From Acidobacteriota bacterium (GTDB taxonomy: Bacteria; Acidobacteriota; Terriglobia; Terriglobales; Acidobacteriaceae), in the NCBI GenBank assembly GCA_018268915.1, contig JAFDVQ010000006.1, positions 310,001 to 374,000 of the forward strand: 64,000 bases of DNA, written 5' to 3'. Of this stretch, positions 1 to 9,474 are shown in pieces. The notes below the pieces were generated by a model that worked only from the letters and a program-made list of their open reading frames with translations, did not search any database and had not been told where the DNA came from. The number at the start of each line of letters is the position of its first letter. Position 1 is the first letter of the stretch. The translations under genes and the position numbers were made by a program.

Positions 1-1766
1 GCCTCGACAGCCTCGGAAGCGCACAGCCCGGCTGGCGTTGGTTTCGTCGGCATATCAAACTGCACGACAATCATCCTGAGCTTTCGCTTCTGATTCAGGG
101 CGGCATCGGCACCTATTCGCTCTATATCAATGGATCATCTGTTCAAGGCCCTGAGATTCTCTCCAGCCTCCTGGTAAACCGACCCGTCGAACGCGTCTTC
201 ACCATTCCTGAGGGCCCGAGCGATCTCGTCATCGCTCTTCGCACACATGTCCCGATTGGCTATGCTGCATGGCGATTCCCGCAATTCATGTCCGTCTATG
301 TCGGGACCGCGGACGCCGTCGATGCCGAACGCCAATCCATGCTGCACGACCGGACTTCTTACACGATTCCAGCGCTCGTCATTAACGCGCTCATAGCATT
401 CGCTGGACTCGCACTCTTCGCCCTCTACTCCCGACAGCGGGGTCACACCGAATATTTTTGGCTCGGTCTATATTTTCTTTTGGTCGGCACCGCCGACGTC
501 ATCTTCTATCTGCAGCATTCCGGATACGTTCCGCTCGCGTGGAACATGCTCTTCGCAGATCCAATCATCTATGCGTTGATCGTCACCCAGACCCGCTTTA
601 CCTATGCGTTTGGAGGTCATCGCCTTGGACGGACCTGGCAAATCTACCAGGCTGCCCTCATCGTTCCAGTCGCAATTCCGTGGCTGGTCTGGTACGGCAA
701 GGTTCCCTCTCAGGCGTACTTGATCATCGAGCCCCTGATCATCCTTCCCGTCGCGATCCTCCTGCCAATCCTGCTCTTTATCTGGTACCGTCGCGGAAAC
801 CGAGAAGCTGGATGGCTTGTTCTCCCCAGCCTTCTTCCTCCTATAACGCTGGCCCTTTACGACCTCGGAAGTGCATCCATCTACCTTGGCTCAAACCGCT
901 TCGAGTTTCTGGTTAACACGATCTCCATTGGCCCGGTTGAACTCGAACCCAACGACCTCGGCAATCTGCTCTTCTTCCTGAGCAGCCTCATCGTCATCTT
1001 CTTCCGTTTCTCCCGCGTCGCTCATGATCAAACACGTTCTGCTGCGGAACTCGCCGCCGCTCGCGAAATCCAGCAGCAACTCATTCCGGCTTCTCTACCC
1101 TCACTTCCCGGGCTGCAAATCGAAGCCGCCTATCTCCCTGCAGAAGAAGTCGCTGGCGACTTCTATCAGGTCATCGAACAGCCCGACAACGCCGCACTCA
1201 TCGTTGTTGGAGACGTCAGCGGGAAAGGGCTCAAAGCCGCTATGACTGGAACTCTGGCGATCGGCGCACTCCGCACTCTCTCAGTCGAAAACCTTTCTCC
1301 TGCCGAATTCCTTCATCGCCTGAATCGACAGATCTGCGAAGCGAAGAATGGCGGCTTCATTACCTGCTGCTGCGCACACATCGACTCCGAGGGAAGCATA
1401 ACGATCGCAAACGCTGGGCACCTCTCGCCCTACTCCAACGGCATGGAAATCGAGGTTCCTTCAGGTCTGCCCCTCGGCCTCATTTCCGACGTAGAGTTTT
1501 CCGAGATCCATTTCGATCTCGAACCCGGCCATACACTTACGCTGCTCTCCGATGGCGTCGTTGAAGCCTCCAACCCCTCCGGCCACCTCTACGGCTTCGA
1601 CCGCACCCGCGACATCAGCTCTCAGTCCGCAGCCTCCATCGCCGAAGCTGCCCGGGCTTTCGGCCAGTCCGACGACATCACCGTCCTCACGGTTACCCGC
1701 CTGGCAGTTCCGAAAATTTCGGGTGCCCCAGGTCTCGAGTTAGAAACCTGGGAGACCAAGGCGTAG
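1..1766 (+). CDS. SpoIIE/PP2C-family serine phosphatase with membrane sensor module, 5' partial
   Basis: The reading frame is open from base 3, so the gene starts outside the window; the first internal ATG is at 288 and is probably not the start. The protein has an N-terminal beta-rich extracytoplasmic region, then about seven hydrophobic segments (roughly 360-1000), then a cytoplasmic PP2C/SpoIIE phosphatase domain. The domain is recognised by AGDFYQV, VGDVSGKGLKAAM and LLSDGVVEASNPSG, whose acidic residues bind metal in this family. Such proteins dephosphorylate anti-sigma-factor antagonists in partner-switching signalling; the specific partner is unknown. The last 15 or so codons are encoded by a dispersed repeat (1721-1757), so the C-terminal tail may be acquired sequence. 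Confidence 0.9.
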   Translation, partial: LDSLGSAQPGWRWFRRHIKLHDNHPELSLLIQGGIGTYSLYINGSSVQGPEILSSLLVNRPVERVFTIPEGPSDLVIALRTHVPIGYAAWRFPQFMSVYVGTADAVDAERQSMLHDRTSYTIPALVINALIAFAGLALFALYSRQRGHTEYFWLGLYFLLVGTADVIFYLQHSGYVPLAWNMLFADPIIYALIVTQTRFTYAFGGHRLGRTWQIYQAALIVPVAIPWLVWYGKVPSQAYLIIEPLIILPVAILLPILLFIWYRRGNREAGWLVLPSLLPPITLALYDLGSASIYLGSNRFEFLVNTISIGPVELEPNDLGNLLFFLSSLIVIFFRFSRVAHDQTRSAAELAAAREIQQQLIPASLPSLPGLQIEAAYLPAEEVAGDFYQVIEQPDNAALIVVGDVSGKGLKAAMTGTLAIGALRTLSVENLSPAEFLHRLNRQICEAKNGGFITCCCAHIDSEGSITIANAGHLSPYSNGMEIEVPSGLPLGLISDVEFSEIHFDLEPGHTLTLLSDGVVEASNPSGHLYGFDRTRDISSQSAASIAEAARAFGQSDDITVLTVTRLAVPKISGAPGLELETWETKA

Positions 1767-1790
1767 CCAACTCCACGCCTAGGTTCCCAG
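1721..1790. repeat. GGGTGCCCC-headed hairpin repeat overlapping the phosphatase 3' end
   Basis: GGGTGCCCCAGGTCTC at 1721-1736 is identical to the copy at 31027. CCCAGGT (1727-1733) pairs with ACCTGGG (1746-1752). A second, stronger stem joins CTGGGA (1748-1753), ACC (1755-1757) and AGGCGT (1759-1764) to ACGCCT (1775-1780), GGT (1782-1784) and TCCCAG (1785-1790). The stem spans the stop codon and lies between two convergent genes, so it may also terminate transcription, although no T-run follows. Confidence 0.7.
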
Positions 1791-1808
1791 ATGGTGAATG
1801 AAACGCCT

Positions 1809-2906
1809 TCAGCTCCGCCAGTGCAGTTCCACGGGCCCATCCATCGGATGTTTCTCAATCCCATCCAGCCTCGCCTGTTTCAGCGCGAAATACCACTTAG
1901 CCGGCTTGTCTGCATCATCGATCAGCATCAAGCTCGGATTGTGCCTCAGTCCCTCGGCCTGCTGAATCATTGTCTCCTGATCCTGACGAACAAACTTCGC
2001 GCCAAAAAACTTCGCAATCGGAGTCAGAAACGGAACCCAATAAAAGACATTCCAGGCAGCAATCACATCGATCCGACACGTCGAGGCCGTCACGGGCGTC
2101 ACGGTAGTCAGCGAAGAGAACCACTTGTCTCCCGCGCGAATGATCTCCGTCCGCCGATTCGGCAACACGAAATCGATCGTTGTCTCCACCGGCTGCCCGT
2201 ACACGCCCAGCAGCTTGTAAGGAGCAGAGTTTGCACTTGGCGCATGCGCGCTCATGCGAAACCCTTCCGCAATCGGCTCGAACTTTTTCGTCTTCTCCCG
2301 AATGCTCGCCCGCGAACGCCACCACCATGCCTGGTGCACAAACGGGCCATGCGCTGGATCCATCAGTCCAATAATTCCGTGATCTACATTGCACGGCAAA
2401 TCCGCAGTCAAGAACGCAGTCCTGTACCGCGGCCCAAACTTCGCCAACTCCGGCACAGGCCTCAGCTCCACGCCCTGTGCTCTCTTTCCGCTTCCCGGCC
2501 CCGGTACATACACCCAGGCATGACCATCCCGCTCTTCACACGGATAAGCACTCGCATAGATCTTCGTGGCGTCCAGATGGTCGTGAGTCGACAGCGAGGG
2601 AATCAGCTCGCATCGCCCGCTGCAAGGCTCGAACTCCCAGCCGTGGTACCGGCAAGTGACGTGATTGCCGTCGAACCACCCGTAGCTCAGCGGAATTCCC
2701 CGGTGCGGACAGCTGTCGCGCATCGCAAATACACGCCCATCATGCCGCCTCCCCAACACCAGCGGAATCCCAAGCAGCATCGCCGTTACCAGCTTGCCCT
2801 TCAGCAACTGATCTGTCCGAAGTGCCGGATACCAGTCGTCATAAATCAGCGTTGCGCTCGGCCCCTGAATTGGTACCCCAGCCTCAGTTGTGGTCAAGAG
2901 CGGCAT
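1809..2906 (-). CDS. Rieske [2Fe-2S] non-haem iron oxygenase
   Basis: The 365-aa protein has an N-terminal Rieske domain with the ligand motif CPHRG...CRYHGWEF (Cys-X-His and Cys-X2-His for the 2Fe-2S cluster). The C-terminal catalytic domain carries NVDHG...DPAHGPFVHQ, the two-His/one-Asp site for mononuclear iron. It resembles the VanA/pheophorbide-a-oxygenase branch of aromatic ring or O-demethylating oxygenases. The substrate cannot be told. No reductase or ferredoxin gene is nearby. It starts with ATG and lies 72 bp downstream of the minus-strand regulator ending at 2979. Confidence 0.88.
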   Translation of the reverse strand: MPLLTTTEAGVPIQGPSATLIYDDWYPALRTDQLLKGKLVTAMLLGIPLVLGRRHDGRVFAMRDSCPHRGIPLSYGWFDGNHVTCRYHGWEFEPCSGRCELIPSLSTHDHLDATKIYASAYPCEERDGHAWVYVPGPGSGKRAQGVELRPVPELAKFGPRYRTAFLTADLPCNVDHGIIGLMDPAHGPFVHQAWWWRSRASIREKTKKFEPIAEGFRMSAHAPSANSAPYKLLGVYGQPVETTIDFVLPNRRTEIIRAGDKWFSSLTTVTPVTASTCRIDVIAAWNVFYWVPFLTPIAKFFGAKFVRQDQETMIQQAEGLRHNPSLMLIDDADKPAKWYFALKQARLDGIEKHPMDGPVELHWRS

Positions 2907-2978
2907 TTCGCCTCAAAGCATAGCAGCCAGACCCGGCAAGATTCGGTCTGGCACTTGAACTTGCATCAGAGCGCGAAA

Positions 2979-5123
2979 CTACGGCATCGAAATGCGATAC
3001 AGATTCCGTTGCACCGTTGCATTGATCCACGCGTATTGGGTCAGGTCTCTTCCGGGCACCAGGACGCCTCGCGGTATTGACTTCGCCCCTCGCACCACAC
3101 TTGCTTCAGCCTGTGGCGGAATCCCGTCGGTCGGAAAGTCAGGAAGAGCCTCACCTGGACCAAGCGGGATCGCCAAAGTCCTTCCCGGTCCCGTTCGCGA
3201 AGCATACTCATCGGGAATGAAGAGGAACTTTCCGTCCGGGGACCACTTTGGCGCACAGTAGTTTACACAGAGATCTCGTTGCGCTCCGTTCTCGAGCGAA
3301 ACTGCAAGCACAGATTGACGACTGTCTTGACGCCTCTGAGCCGCCAGGATCACCCACCTCCGGCCCGGCGAAATGCTCTGAAAGTCCGAAATTGGATAGG
3401 GCAGAGCCTTTGCAAGATTTCCGCCATCAGCATCGACGCGATCCAGGTAATTCGTCCCACCTTCCGAGCGCTGGAACAATATCTCGCCATGACCTCCAAA
3501 CCTCGCACCCCGTGCGCCGGACACGCCAAGCCTTTTTGCCGGTGAACTTCGGTCCATTGCTGCTAGCCATAGTTCGGTAGAACCGTTTTCGCCGTTGGTG
3601 GTGTATACGACCTGATTGCCGTCCGGAGAAATATCGAATGAGGCCAGTGAAACACCTGGAAAAACTGCCTCGCTCTTCCCCGAATCCACTACCGTCTGCC
3701 ACAGCTCAACGGCAGGGCTGTCCCTTCGGCGCACAAGGTAATAGATCGTCTTCCCGTCTTCGCTGAACACTGGCGTCGGCCACCATAGAACCTCGCCCTC
3801 TGATGACAGCGATCGATCGCCGCTGCCATCGTGAACCCAAATCGAGGTTTGATAAACCCCAACCGAGGTGATGATCGAGTTCCCCTCCGGCTCGACAACA
3901 ACTCCATCCTCTTCCGTCGGCCCGAAGGTGATTTGCTCAGGCACTCCTTCCGGGAATCGTTGTCGCCACACATGGCTTCGCAAAGCCAGCGTCGCAGTGA
4001 AGAACATCCACCTTCCATCCGGCGACCAACCTGCTGAGGTGCAGCCTCCATTGGGACCAACCGTCCGTGATGAATGCTGGCCTTCTACAGCGATCAGGCG
4101 GCAGGCTCCCCACTCTCCATTTCCGTTCATCTCGACAACTATCGCCCAGCGGCGGTCAGGAGATGGAAACGAGTAATGAGCCATGCCTCGCTCATGAGAA
4201 GGCGAGTAGAGATCTTCCGAACCCGTTCGCGTGATGCCGGTTTTCACAACACTTAGATGGATTCCCGATGGAGCCTGCGAAAAAAGGATCCTCTGCGCAT
4301 CAAGCCATACCAGCCCCGCAGCGTTCTTGAACATAAGCCGCGGCTCACCGCCCAGGGCGGACACCACATAAGTCGAAAACGTCGATCCCTCAAGCACGGT
4401 GTAAGCAATCTCGGAACCATCCGGCGAAAAGGTCAGCCCGTACTTTGCCCGGCTGTCATCTGTCACTCGCCGGGCTTCCCCATCCGGCAGCATCTTCACG
4501 TAGATCTGGTCAGGAGTCATGAACGTATCGCCACCGCGAATGAACGCGAGCATGCGACCATCCGGCGACAACGCCGGCTGAACCGCCGAATCCGTGAAAT
4601 CCGTCAGCTGCGTGTATCTAACCTCGCTCGCCTGGTGTCGTAACCGGTACAGCCCGGTGCCTCCAAACGCCAGAAGCGCGCACAACCCCACCCCCGCATA
4701 CAACGCCCATGCCCTGTGCTTCGATGGCAGAACATGATCTGGCGTCAGAGGCGGCGCCGGCTCCGCAACCGCGATTGGTTCAGCGCTATCAACTGCCGCA
4801 CCTTGACAGACGGCAGACACAAACCGGTACCCCATCCCCGTGACCGTCTGGATGTACTTTGGCTCTTCGGCATCATCTCGCAGCAGCTGCCTCAATTTGC
4901 GAACTGCCGTATTGATTCCATGCTCAGTATCGACGAAGACTTCTCTCGACCATAGCCGTTCGGCGATCTCCGCCCGCGTCACCAACTGCCCTTGCCGCGA
5001 AGCCAGGAGGGTCAATAGCTCCATCGGCTTCCGCTCCAGCCGCAAGACACTCCCGTTCCGTCGGAGCTCAAAGCGTCCGCAGTCCAGCGTGAACTCCGCA
5101 AACTGGTACACAGGCCCAGCCAT
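2979..5123 (-). CDS. CadC-like membrane-anchored winged-helix regulator with TolB/WD40-type propeller
   Basis: About 714 aa from the ATG at 5123. The frame extends to a TTG at 5162, but the ATG fits the domain start better; an AGGAGG lies about 16 nt upstream. Residues 5-105 form an OmpR/CadC-type winged helix (VYQFAEFTLD, then DTEHGINTAVRKLRQLL and YIQTVTGMGYRF). One membrane segment follows at about 138-158. The remainder shows PD40/TolB propeller repeats (LSPDGRMLAF, FSPDGSEIAY, WSPDGRWMFF, WSPDGKFLFI). This is inferred to be a one-component sensor-regulator with a cytoplasmic DNA-binding head and an extracytoplasmic propeller, a common design in Acidobacteria. Its target is unknown; it is divergent from the secreted protein at 5314. 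Confidence 0.85.
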   Translation of the reverse strand: MAGPVYQFAEFTLDCGRFELRRNGSVLRLERKPMELLTLLASRQGQLVTRAEIAERLWSREVFVDTEHGINTAVRKLRQLLRDDAEEPKYIQTVTGMGYRFVSAVCQGAAVDSAEPIAVAEPAPPLTPDHVLPSKHRAWALYAGVGLCALLAFGGTGLYRLRHQASEVRYTQLTDFTDSAVQPALSPDGRMLAFIRGGDTFMTPDQIYVKMLPDGEARRVTDDSRAKYGLTFSPDGSEIAYTVLEGSTFSTYVVSALGGEPRLMFKNAAGLVWLDAQRILFSQAPSGIHLSVVKTGITRTGSEDLYSPSHERGMAHYSFPSPDRRWAIVVEMNGNGEWGACRLIAVEGQHSSRTVGPNGGCTSAGWSPDGRWMFFTATLALRSHVWRQRFPEGVPEQITFGPTEEDGVVVEPEGNSIITSVGVYQTSIWVHDGSGDRSLSSEGEVLWWPTPVFSEDGKTIYYLVRRRDSPAVELWQTVVDSGKSEAVFPGVSLASFDISPDGNQVVYTTNGENGSTELWLAAMDRSSPAKRLGVSGARGARFGGHGEILFQRSEGGTNYLDRVDADGGNLAKALPYPISDFQSISPGRRWVILAAQRRQDSRQSVLAVSLENGAQRDLCVNYCAPKWSPDGKFLFIPDEYASRTGPGRTLAIPLGPGEALPDFPTDGIPPQAEASVVRGAKSIPRGVLVPGRDLTQYAWINATVQRNLYRISMP

Positions 5124-5313
5124 GGGAAAGGGGTCGAGCCCTCCTGATGGGGGAAGTAGCAAACAGTGTGTCAGGAAAACTTGAGATTTGAAAGGGCTTG
5201 CTGCTTCACCTAAGCTTCACCTCCGCCTTTACCCCTTCTTCATTGCCTCCCGGCCTAGCATCGCGCTTAGCTTCATGGGCAGCCGGCAGTTCCCCGGCCG
5301 AGGAGGAAAGCAA

Positions 5314-5946
5314 ATGAAGTCAAGAAATTGGAAGTCGGCACCGGCTCTTGTCTCCCTGGTGTTCGCCCTCATGTCGGTCCCCGCCGCGTTAGCTCAGTGC
5401 GGCATGCCCCAGAAAGGCGCTAAACCCGCAAACTGGCAGTCTCAACTCGGAGGCGCGCGCCTTCAGTTGGCTGACGATGACTCCCCGACAATTGTAGGAA
5501 TGTGGCATGTAACCTTCACAGCTACGACCCAAAACGGCGTCGGCATACCCGCAGACCAGAATGGAAAATATCCCGTAATAGATAACGCCCTCTCCGTCTG
5601 GCATAGCGACCACACCGAGATCATGAACTCGGTTCGTCCTCCGCAGGACGGCAACTTCTGCCTCGGCGTCTGGAAACAAACTGGTCGCATGAAGTACTAC
5701 TTGAATCACTTTGCCTGGTTCTCAAACCTCTGGCCCAATGGCCTTCCGGAGGGCAGCGTTGGCATGCCTGTAGGCCCAACGCACTTCACAGAGTCCTTGA
5801 CGCTCTCCCGCGATGGGCGGCACTTCACAGGCACCTTCACGATCGACGCCGTCAAATCTGACGGCTCTCCGCTTGTCTCTTTCACAGGTACCATCTCAGG
5901 AACTCGCATCACCACCGAAACAACAATGAACGAGTTGCTGCAGTAG
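5314..5946 (+). CDS. Secreted hypothetical protein
   Basis: The start is set at the ATG preceded by GAGGAGG (5300-5306) and followed by a clear signal peptide (KSRNWK, hydrophobic stretch, cleavage near ALAQ), rather than the longer open frame from 5188. The mature protein of about 180 aa begins with a short linker, then PTIVGMWHVTFTA and a C-terminal beta-rich half (SLTLSRDGRHFTGTFTID, FTGTISGTRITTETT). This looks like a small exported beta-barrel or lipocalin-like fold. I do not recognise a named family. The divergent neighbour at 2979-5123 could regulate it, but no operator was identified. Confidence 0.75.
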   Translation: MKSRNWKSAPALVSLVFALMSVPAALAQCGMPQKGAKPANWQSQLGGARLQLADDDSPTIVGMWHVTFTATTQNGVGIPADQNGKYPVIDNALSVWHSDHTEIMNSVRPPQDGNFCLGVWKQTGRMKYYLNHFAWFSNLWPNGLPEGSVGMPVGPTHFTESLTLSRDGRHFTGTFTIDAVKSDGSPLVSFTGTISGTRITTETTMNELLQ

Positions 5947-6206
5947 TTGATTGCACCCTCTTTAGACCGCCCTGCCTGTGCCATAACTCCTGTCGTGGGT
6001 AGGGCTTTCTGCATCTGAAAGCTGTTCAAAAGCGAACGGGCCCGTCCCCTTCCGGACAGAGCGACACCAATCACAAGCAATCCCACTTCGGCCTATCCCT
6101 CACATTCCATTCAGTCCCCCCGCCATCCGTGCTTTGGCGCACAGCATGCCTTCACCACAGCAAATACTCTCATTCCCCAAGAGCAAAGTTCTTTGAGGAG
6201 GCGTCC

Positions 6207-8633
6207 ATGTCCGGACTGCTCCACGATGTTCGCTTTGCCTTGCGGCAACTTCGCAAGAGCCCAGCCTTCACTCTTACCGCCGTGCTGATGCTGGCGCTTG
6301 CCATATGCGCCAATAGCACCGTCTTCAGTTGGATCGACGGCACCATGCTGAATCCCATCCCCAAAGCTCGCAACACCAGCGAACTTGTCAGCGTCATGCG
6401 CGGGCAGTGGAGCACTTCTCCGGCTCCGCCCTTCTCCTATCTGGACTACCGCGACCTCCGCGAGCGCAATCATTCCTTCACCGGAATGCTCGCCTATCAC
6501 CACGACTGGCTAACACTCACCGGAAGCGGCATGCCAGAGCGCATATACGTCGCAAACGTCTCCGCAAACTTCTTCGACGTCCTCGGCATCAAGCCCGCGC
6601 TCGGTCGTTTCTTCCTGCCCGGCGAAGAAGCACGCGAGGGCGGCGCTCGCTTCGTCGTACTGAGCTATTCGCTCTGGAAGAACAAATTCGGCGGCGATCC
6701 TGACATCGTCGGCAAGCCCATCGAGCTCGCCCGGCAGTCCGGCACCATCATCGGCGTTGCCCCTGAAGGTTTCATCAACGCGATGCCCGGCGTGCGCCAC
6801 GACGCATGGGTCCCCATTGATCCGCTCGGATCAGACAAATGGCGCATGACACACCGCAGCGCCAATTACCTGAATGTACTCGGCCGGCTCAAACCCGGCG
6901 TCACTCGCCGGCAGGCCACCGGTGATCTCGAGAACATCATGCGACAGATCGTCGCTGCTTACCCCAGTGAACACATCGGCGCAAACAACATCACCCTCGA
7001 CCCGATGTGGCGTTCTCCCTTCGGCGCCAATGTGTATCTCGCAAAATCCCTCCCCATCCTCCTTGCCATCGCCGCCTTCGTCCTCCTGCTCACCTGTGTC
7101 AATGTCGCCACGCTCGCACTCGTCCGCTTCGTCGCTCGCCGCCGCGAGATAGCCATCCGCGAGTCACTCGGCGCCAGCCGCTTTCAGCTCATGCGCCAGA
7201 TGATTCTCGAAGGCCTCTTCGCCTCACTCGCAGGAGGACTCGTCGCCCTCGCCCTGACTTCCTGGACCGCCAAGCGATTTGCCGACTTCATCCCGCCCAA
7301 CGCGAACCCCATTGTGCTCAACGGCACGGTCGATCACAATGTCATCGGCATCATCGTCCTGCTATCCATTTTCGCCACTCTGATCTGCGGAGCCTTCCCC
7401 GCGCTCAGGTCCTCCCGCGTCAACGCCGCCGAAGTGCTGAAAGAAGAGGCCGGCGCCGTCTCTGGCGGACATCACCGCCGTCTGCTCAGTGGCTTGGTCG
7501 TCACGCAGATCGCACTCTCCCTCGCACTGCTTGTCTCCTCCGCGCTATTCCTCCGTACGCTTCGCAATATGAGTGGCGCTGATCCCGGCTTCCGCCAGGA
7601 CCACATCCTCACCGCCTCAATCGCCCTCGGTATCGCCGGTTACTCCGATAAGGAAGCTGACCTCATCGAACACAAAATCCTCGACCGCGTCTCCGCGCTC
7701 CCGGGCATCAAAATCGCCGCTCTCAGCAACTGGCTTCCACTCTCCTTCAACGGTAGAAATGCCGACGTCTACCCCGAGAACTACATCCCGCAGCTGCACG
7801 AGTCACACGAAGTCCGCCGCGCCGACGTCACGCCCGGCTACTTTTCTCTCATGGGGATTCCCCTGACCGCTGGCCGCGACTTCAAGCGCGATGACACCCG
7901 CACTTCACCGCCCGTTGTCATCGTCGATGAAACTCTTGCGAACCGATACTGGCCAGGCCAGAACTGCCTCGGCCGCCACGTGAAGATCTGGGGACGCCTG
8001 TACACCGTGATCGGCGTGGCAAAAAATTCAAAGCATCAGTTTGTCAACGAGCCGCTGGAACCCATGGTCTACCGCAGCTTCTTTCAGAATCCTGATGATC
8101 CCACCCTTATGGTCCAGACCACAGGCGATCCCAACGCCCTCGCGCCGTCTATCGAGGAAGCCATTCACCAGGTTGATCGACAGCTCGTACTCTTCGACGT
8201 CCGTTCGCTGCAGGAAACAACTCGCGCGTCCGCCATCTTCCCAGTCATGGCGAGCACCTTCGCAGCAATCTTCGCGATCATTGCCCTGGTGCTGGCGGCG
8301 ACAGGAATTTACGGCGTCGTGTCCTACCGCACTCAACTCAGGACCCACGAAATCGGCGTTCGCGTTGCTCTTGGTGCCTCACGGGCGGACGTCATGCGGC
8401 TGGTCCTCAAGCAAGGCATGCAATTAACACTCGTCGGACTCGCTGTAGGGCTAGCTCTGACCTTCGGGCTCACCCGTTTCATCGCCAGCATGCTCTATGG
8501 CGTCAGCCCTACTGACCCACTGACCGCCCTGGCAGTAGTGGTCCTGCTTGCAGTGATCTCGATTCTCGCATGCTACCTGCCCGCACACCGCGCAATGCAT
8601 ATCAATCCCATCTCCGCGATCCGCGAGCAATAA
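6207..8633 (+). CDS. ADOP-family (MacB-like) ABC permease
   Basis: The start is the ATG at 6207 with GAGGAGG six nt upstream (6195-6201); the open frame from 6129 is not needed. The 808-aa protein has the duplicated architecture of acidobacterial orphan permeases: membrane segment, MacB periplasmic domain, three-segment FtsX permease unit, then the same again (second half begins near SGLVVTQIALSLALL). It ends with the usual DP...ALAVVVLLAV and AHRAMHINPISAIREQ. Unlike the other ADOPs here it lacks the soluble N-terminal permease-prefix domain and has no PadR gene beside it. No ATPase is adjacent. The transported or signalled substrate is unknown. Confidence 0.9.
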   Translation: MSGLLHDVRFALRQLRKSPAFTLTAVLMLALAICANSTVFSWIDGTMLNPIPKARNTSELVSVMRGQWSTSPAPPFSYLDYRDLRERNHSFTGMLAYHHDWLTLTGSGMPERIYVANVSANFFDVLGIKPALGRFFLPGEEAREGGARFVVLSYSLWKNKFGGDPDIVGKPIELARQSGTIIGVAPEGFINAMPGVRHDAWVPIDPLGSDKWRMTHRSANYLNVLGRLKPGVTRRQATGDLENIMRQIVAAYPSEHIGANNITLDPMWRSPFGANVYLAKSLPILLAIAAFVLLLTCVNVATLALVRFVARRREIAIRESLGASRFQLMRQMILEGLFASLAGGLVALALTSWTAKRFADFIPPNANPIVLNGTVDHNVIGIIVLLSIFATLICGAFPALRSSRVNAAEVLKEEAGAVSGGHHRRLLSGLVVTQIALSLALLVSSALFLRTLRNMSGADPGFRQDHILTASIALGIAGYSDKEADLIEHKILDRVSALPGIKIAALSNWLPLSFNGRNADVYPENYIPQLHESHEVRRADVTPGYFSLMGIPLTAGRDFKRDDTRTSPPVVIVDETLANRYWPGQNCLGRHVKIWGRLYTVIGVAKNSKHQFVNEPLEPMVYRSFFQNPDDPTLMVQTTGDPNALAPSIEEAIHQVDRQLVLFDVRSLQETTRASAIFPVMASTFAAIFAIIALVLAATGIYGVVSYRTQLRTHEIGVRVALGASRADVMRLVLKQGMQLTLVGLAVGLALTFGLTRFIASMLYGVSPTDPLTALAVVVLLAVISILACYLPAHRAMHINPISAIREQ

Positions 8634-8637
8634 GAAA

Positions 8638-8665
8638 GCCCGGGCTGCCGACAGGCTACCCGGGC
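8638..8665. terminator. Hairpin between convergent genes
   Basis: GCCCGGG (8638-8644) pairs with CCCGGGC (8659-8665), with an inner GCC/GGC pair. It is followed on the plus strand by ATTTCTC. It lies 4 bp after the ADOP stop and 22 bp before the convergent DinB-like stop, as expected for a shared terminator. Confidence 0.65.
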
Positions 8666-8686
8666 ATTTCTCAACCGCCAATTGTC

Positions 8687-9280
8687 CTACATGCCGTTTC
8701 CGCGGCTTGCCGGCGGCACGATTCCATTCATTCGCAGATATACCGCCATCTGCCCATAGTGATCCATCATGTGAGCCAGCCCGAATGCGGCCATGCCGCC
8801 GCGCGTTCCATGCTCTGTCATCACAAACGCATTCTCAGCTGTGATGCCGCTGACAAAAGTGTGAGCCTGAGTGAAGGAATCCTTCAGAGCCTGGATGATC
8901 TCCGCCTTCTTCGTCAGCTTCTCCATCGCATCATGCTTCGCCTTCATATCGGCTTCGGACATGTTCCCGCCGAAGAAGTAGTAGTTGGCGTCCGCCACAT
9001 GCTTTACCTGCGCGCCGAAGCTGCGTACACCTTTAAAGTCGCCGGACGCGGCGGGTGGTGAAAAATCGAACTTGTCTTCCGGCATCGCCTCGGCCGCGTC
9101 TACAAATTCCTTCTCCATATTGGTAAGAAGTTTCCCATACGTTTCGGACGGCGCAACCGCCGTACCTACTGCAGGCTTTGCGGGTTTGGCCGCGGAATCT
9201 TGCGCAAGAGCAAAGGCAGGTGCAGCTGCGACCATACAACACAACAACAGCCGGCTGACGATATGTGAGGGGATTTGCAT
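8687..9280 (-). CDS. Exported DinB-like four-helix protein
   Basis: The 197-aa protein starts with ATG behind AGGAGA. A signal peptide (IVSRLLLCCMVAAAPAFALA) is followed by a DinB/YfiT-type helical bundle. The metal-site histidines of that fold appear in QVKHVADANYYF and AHMMDHYGQMAVYLR. DinB-superfamily members are often metal-dependent thiol transferases or damage-inducible proteins, but exported versions such as this are mostly uncharacterised. A role in the envelope is inferred only from the signal peptide. Confidence 0.82.
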   Translation of the reverse strand: MQIPSHIVSRLLLCCMVAAAPAFALAQDSAAKPAKPAVGTAVAPSETYGKLLTNMEKEFVDAAEAMPEDKFDFSPPAASGDFKGVRSFGAQVKHVADANYYFFGGNMSEADMKAKHDAMEKLTKKAEIIQALKDSFTQAHTFVSGITAENAFVMTEHGTRGGMAAFGLAHMMDHYGQMAVYLRMNGIVPPASRGNGM

Positions 9281-9474
9281 CGATCTCTCCTTTCGCGGCC
9301 ACTCGGCTCTTCAACTGCACACTCTGCGAACCTGTACCGCGTGAGGCCAAATCTATCAGAGCGCTCTCAAACCTCGATAGCGGCATACCGTGAATCCGTC
9401 ACAATTCGCCTGAAAAGTTCCCAAGCGGCTTGAGCGTGATTCGAGTCTGACGCGTATTGGCTACGCCTGAAGGT

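Noticed and set aside
1791..3080. 429-codon plus-strand frame across the Rieske oxygenase
   Set aside because: It is antisense to a gene with intact Rieske and iron-site motifs, and its own sequence has no recognisable domain.
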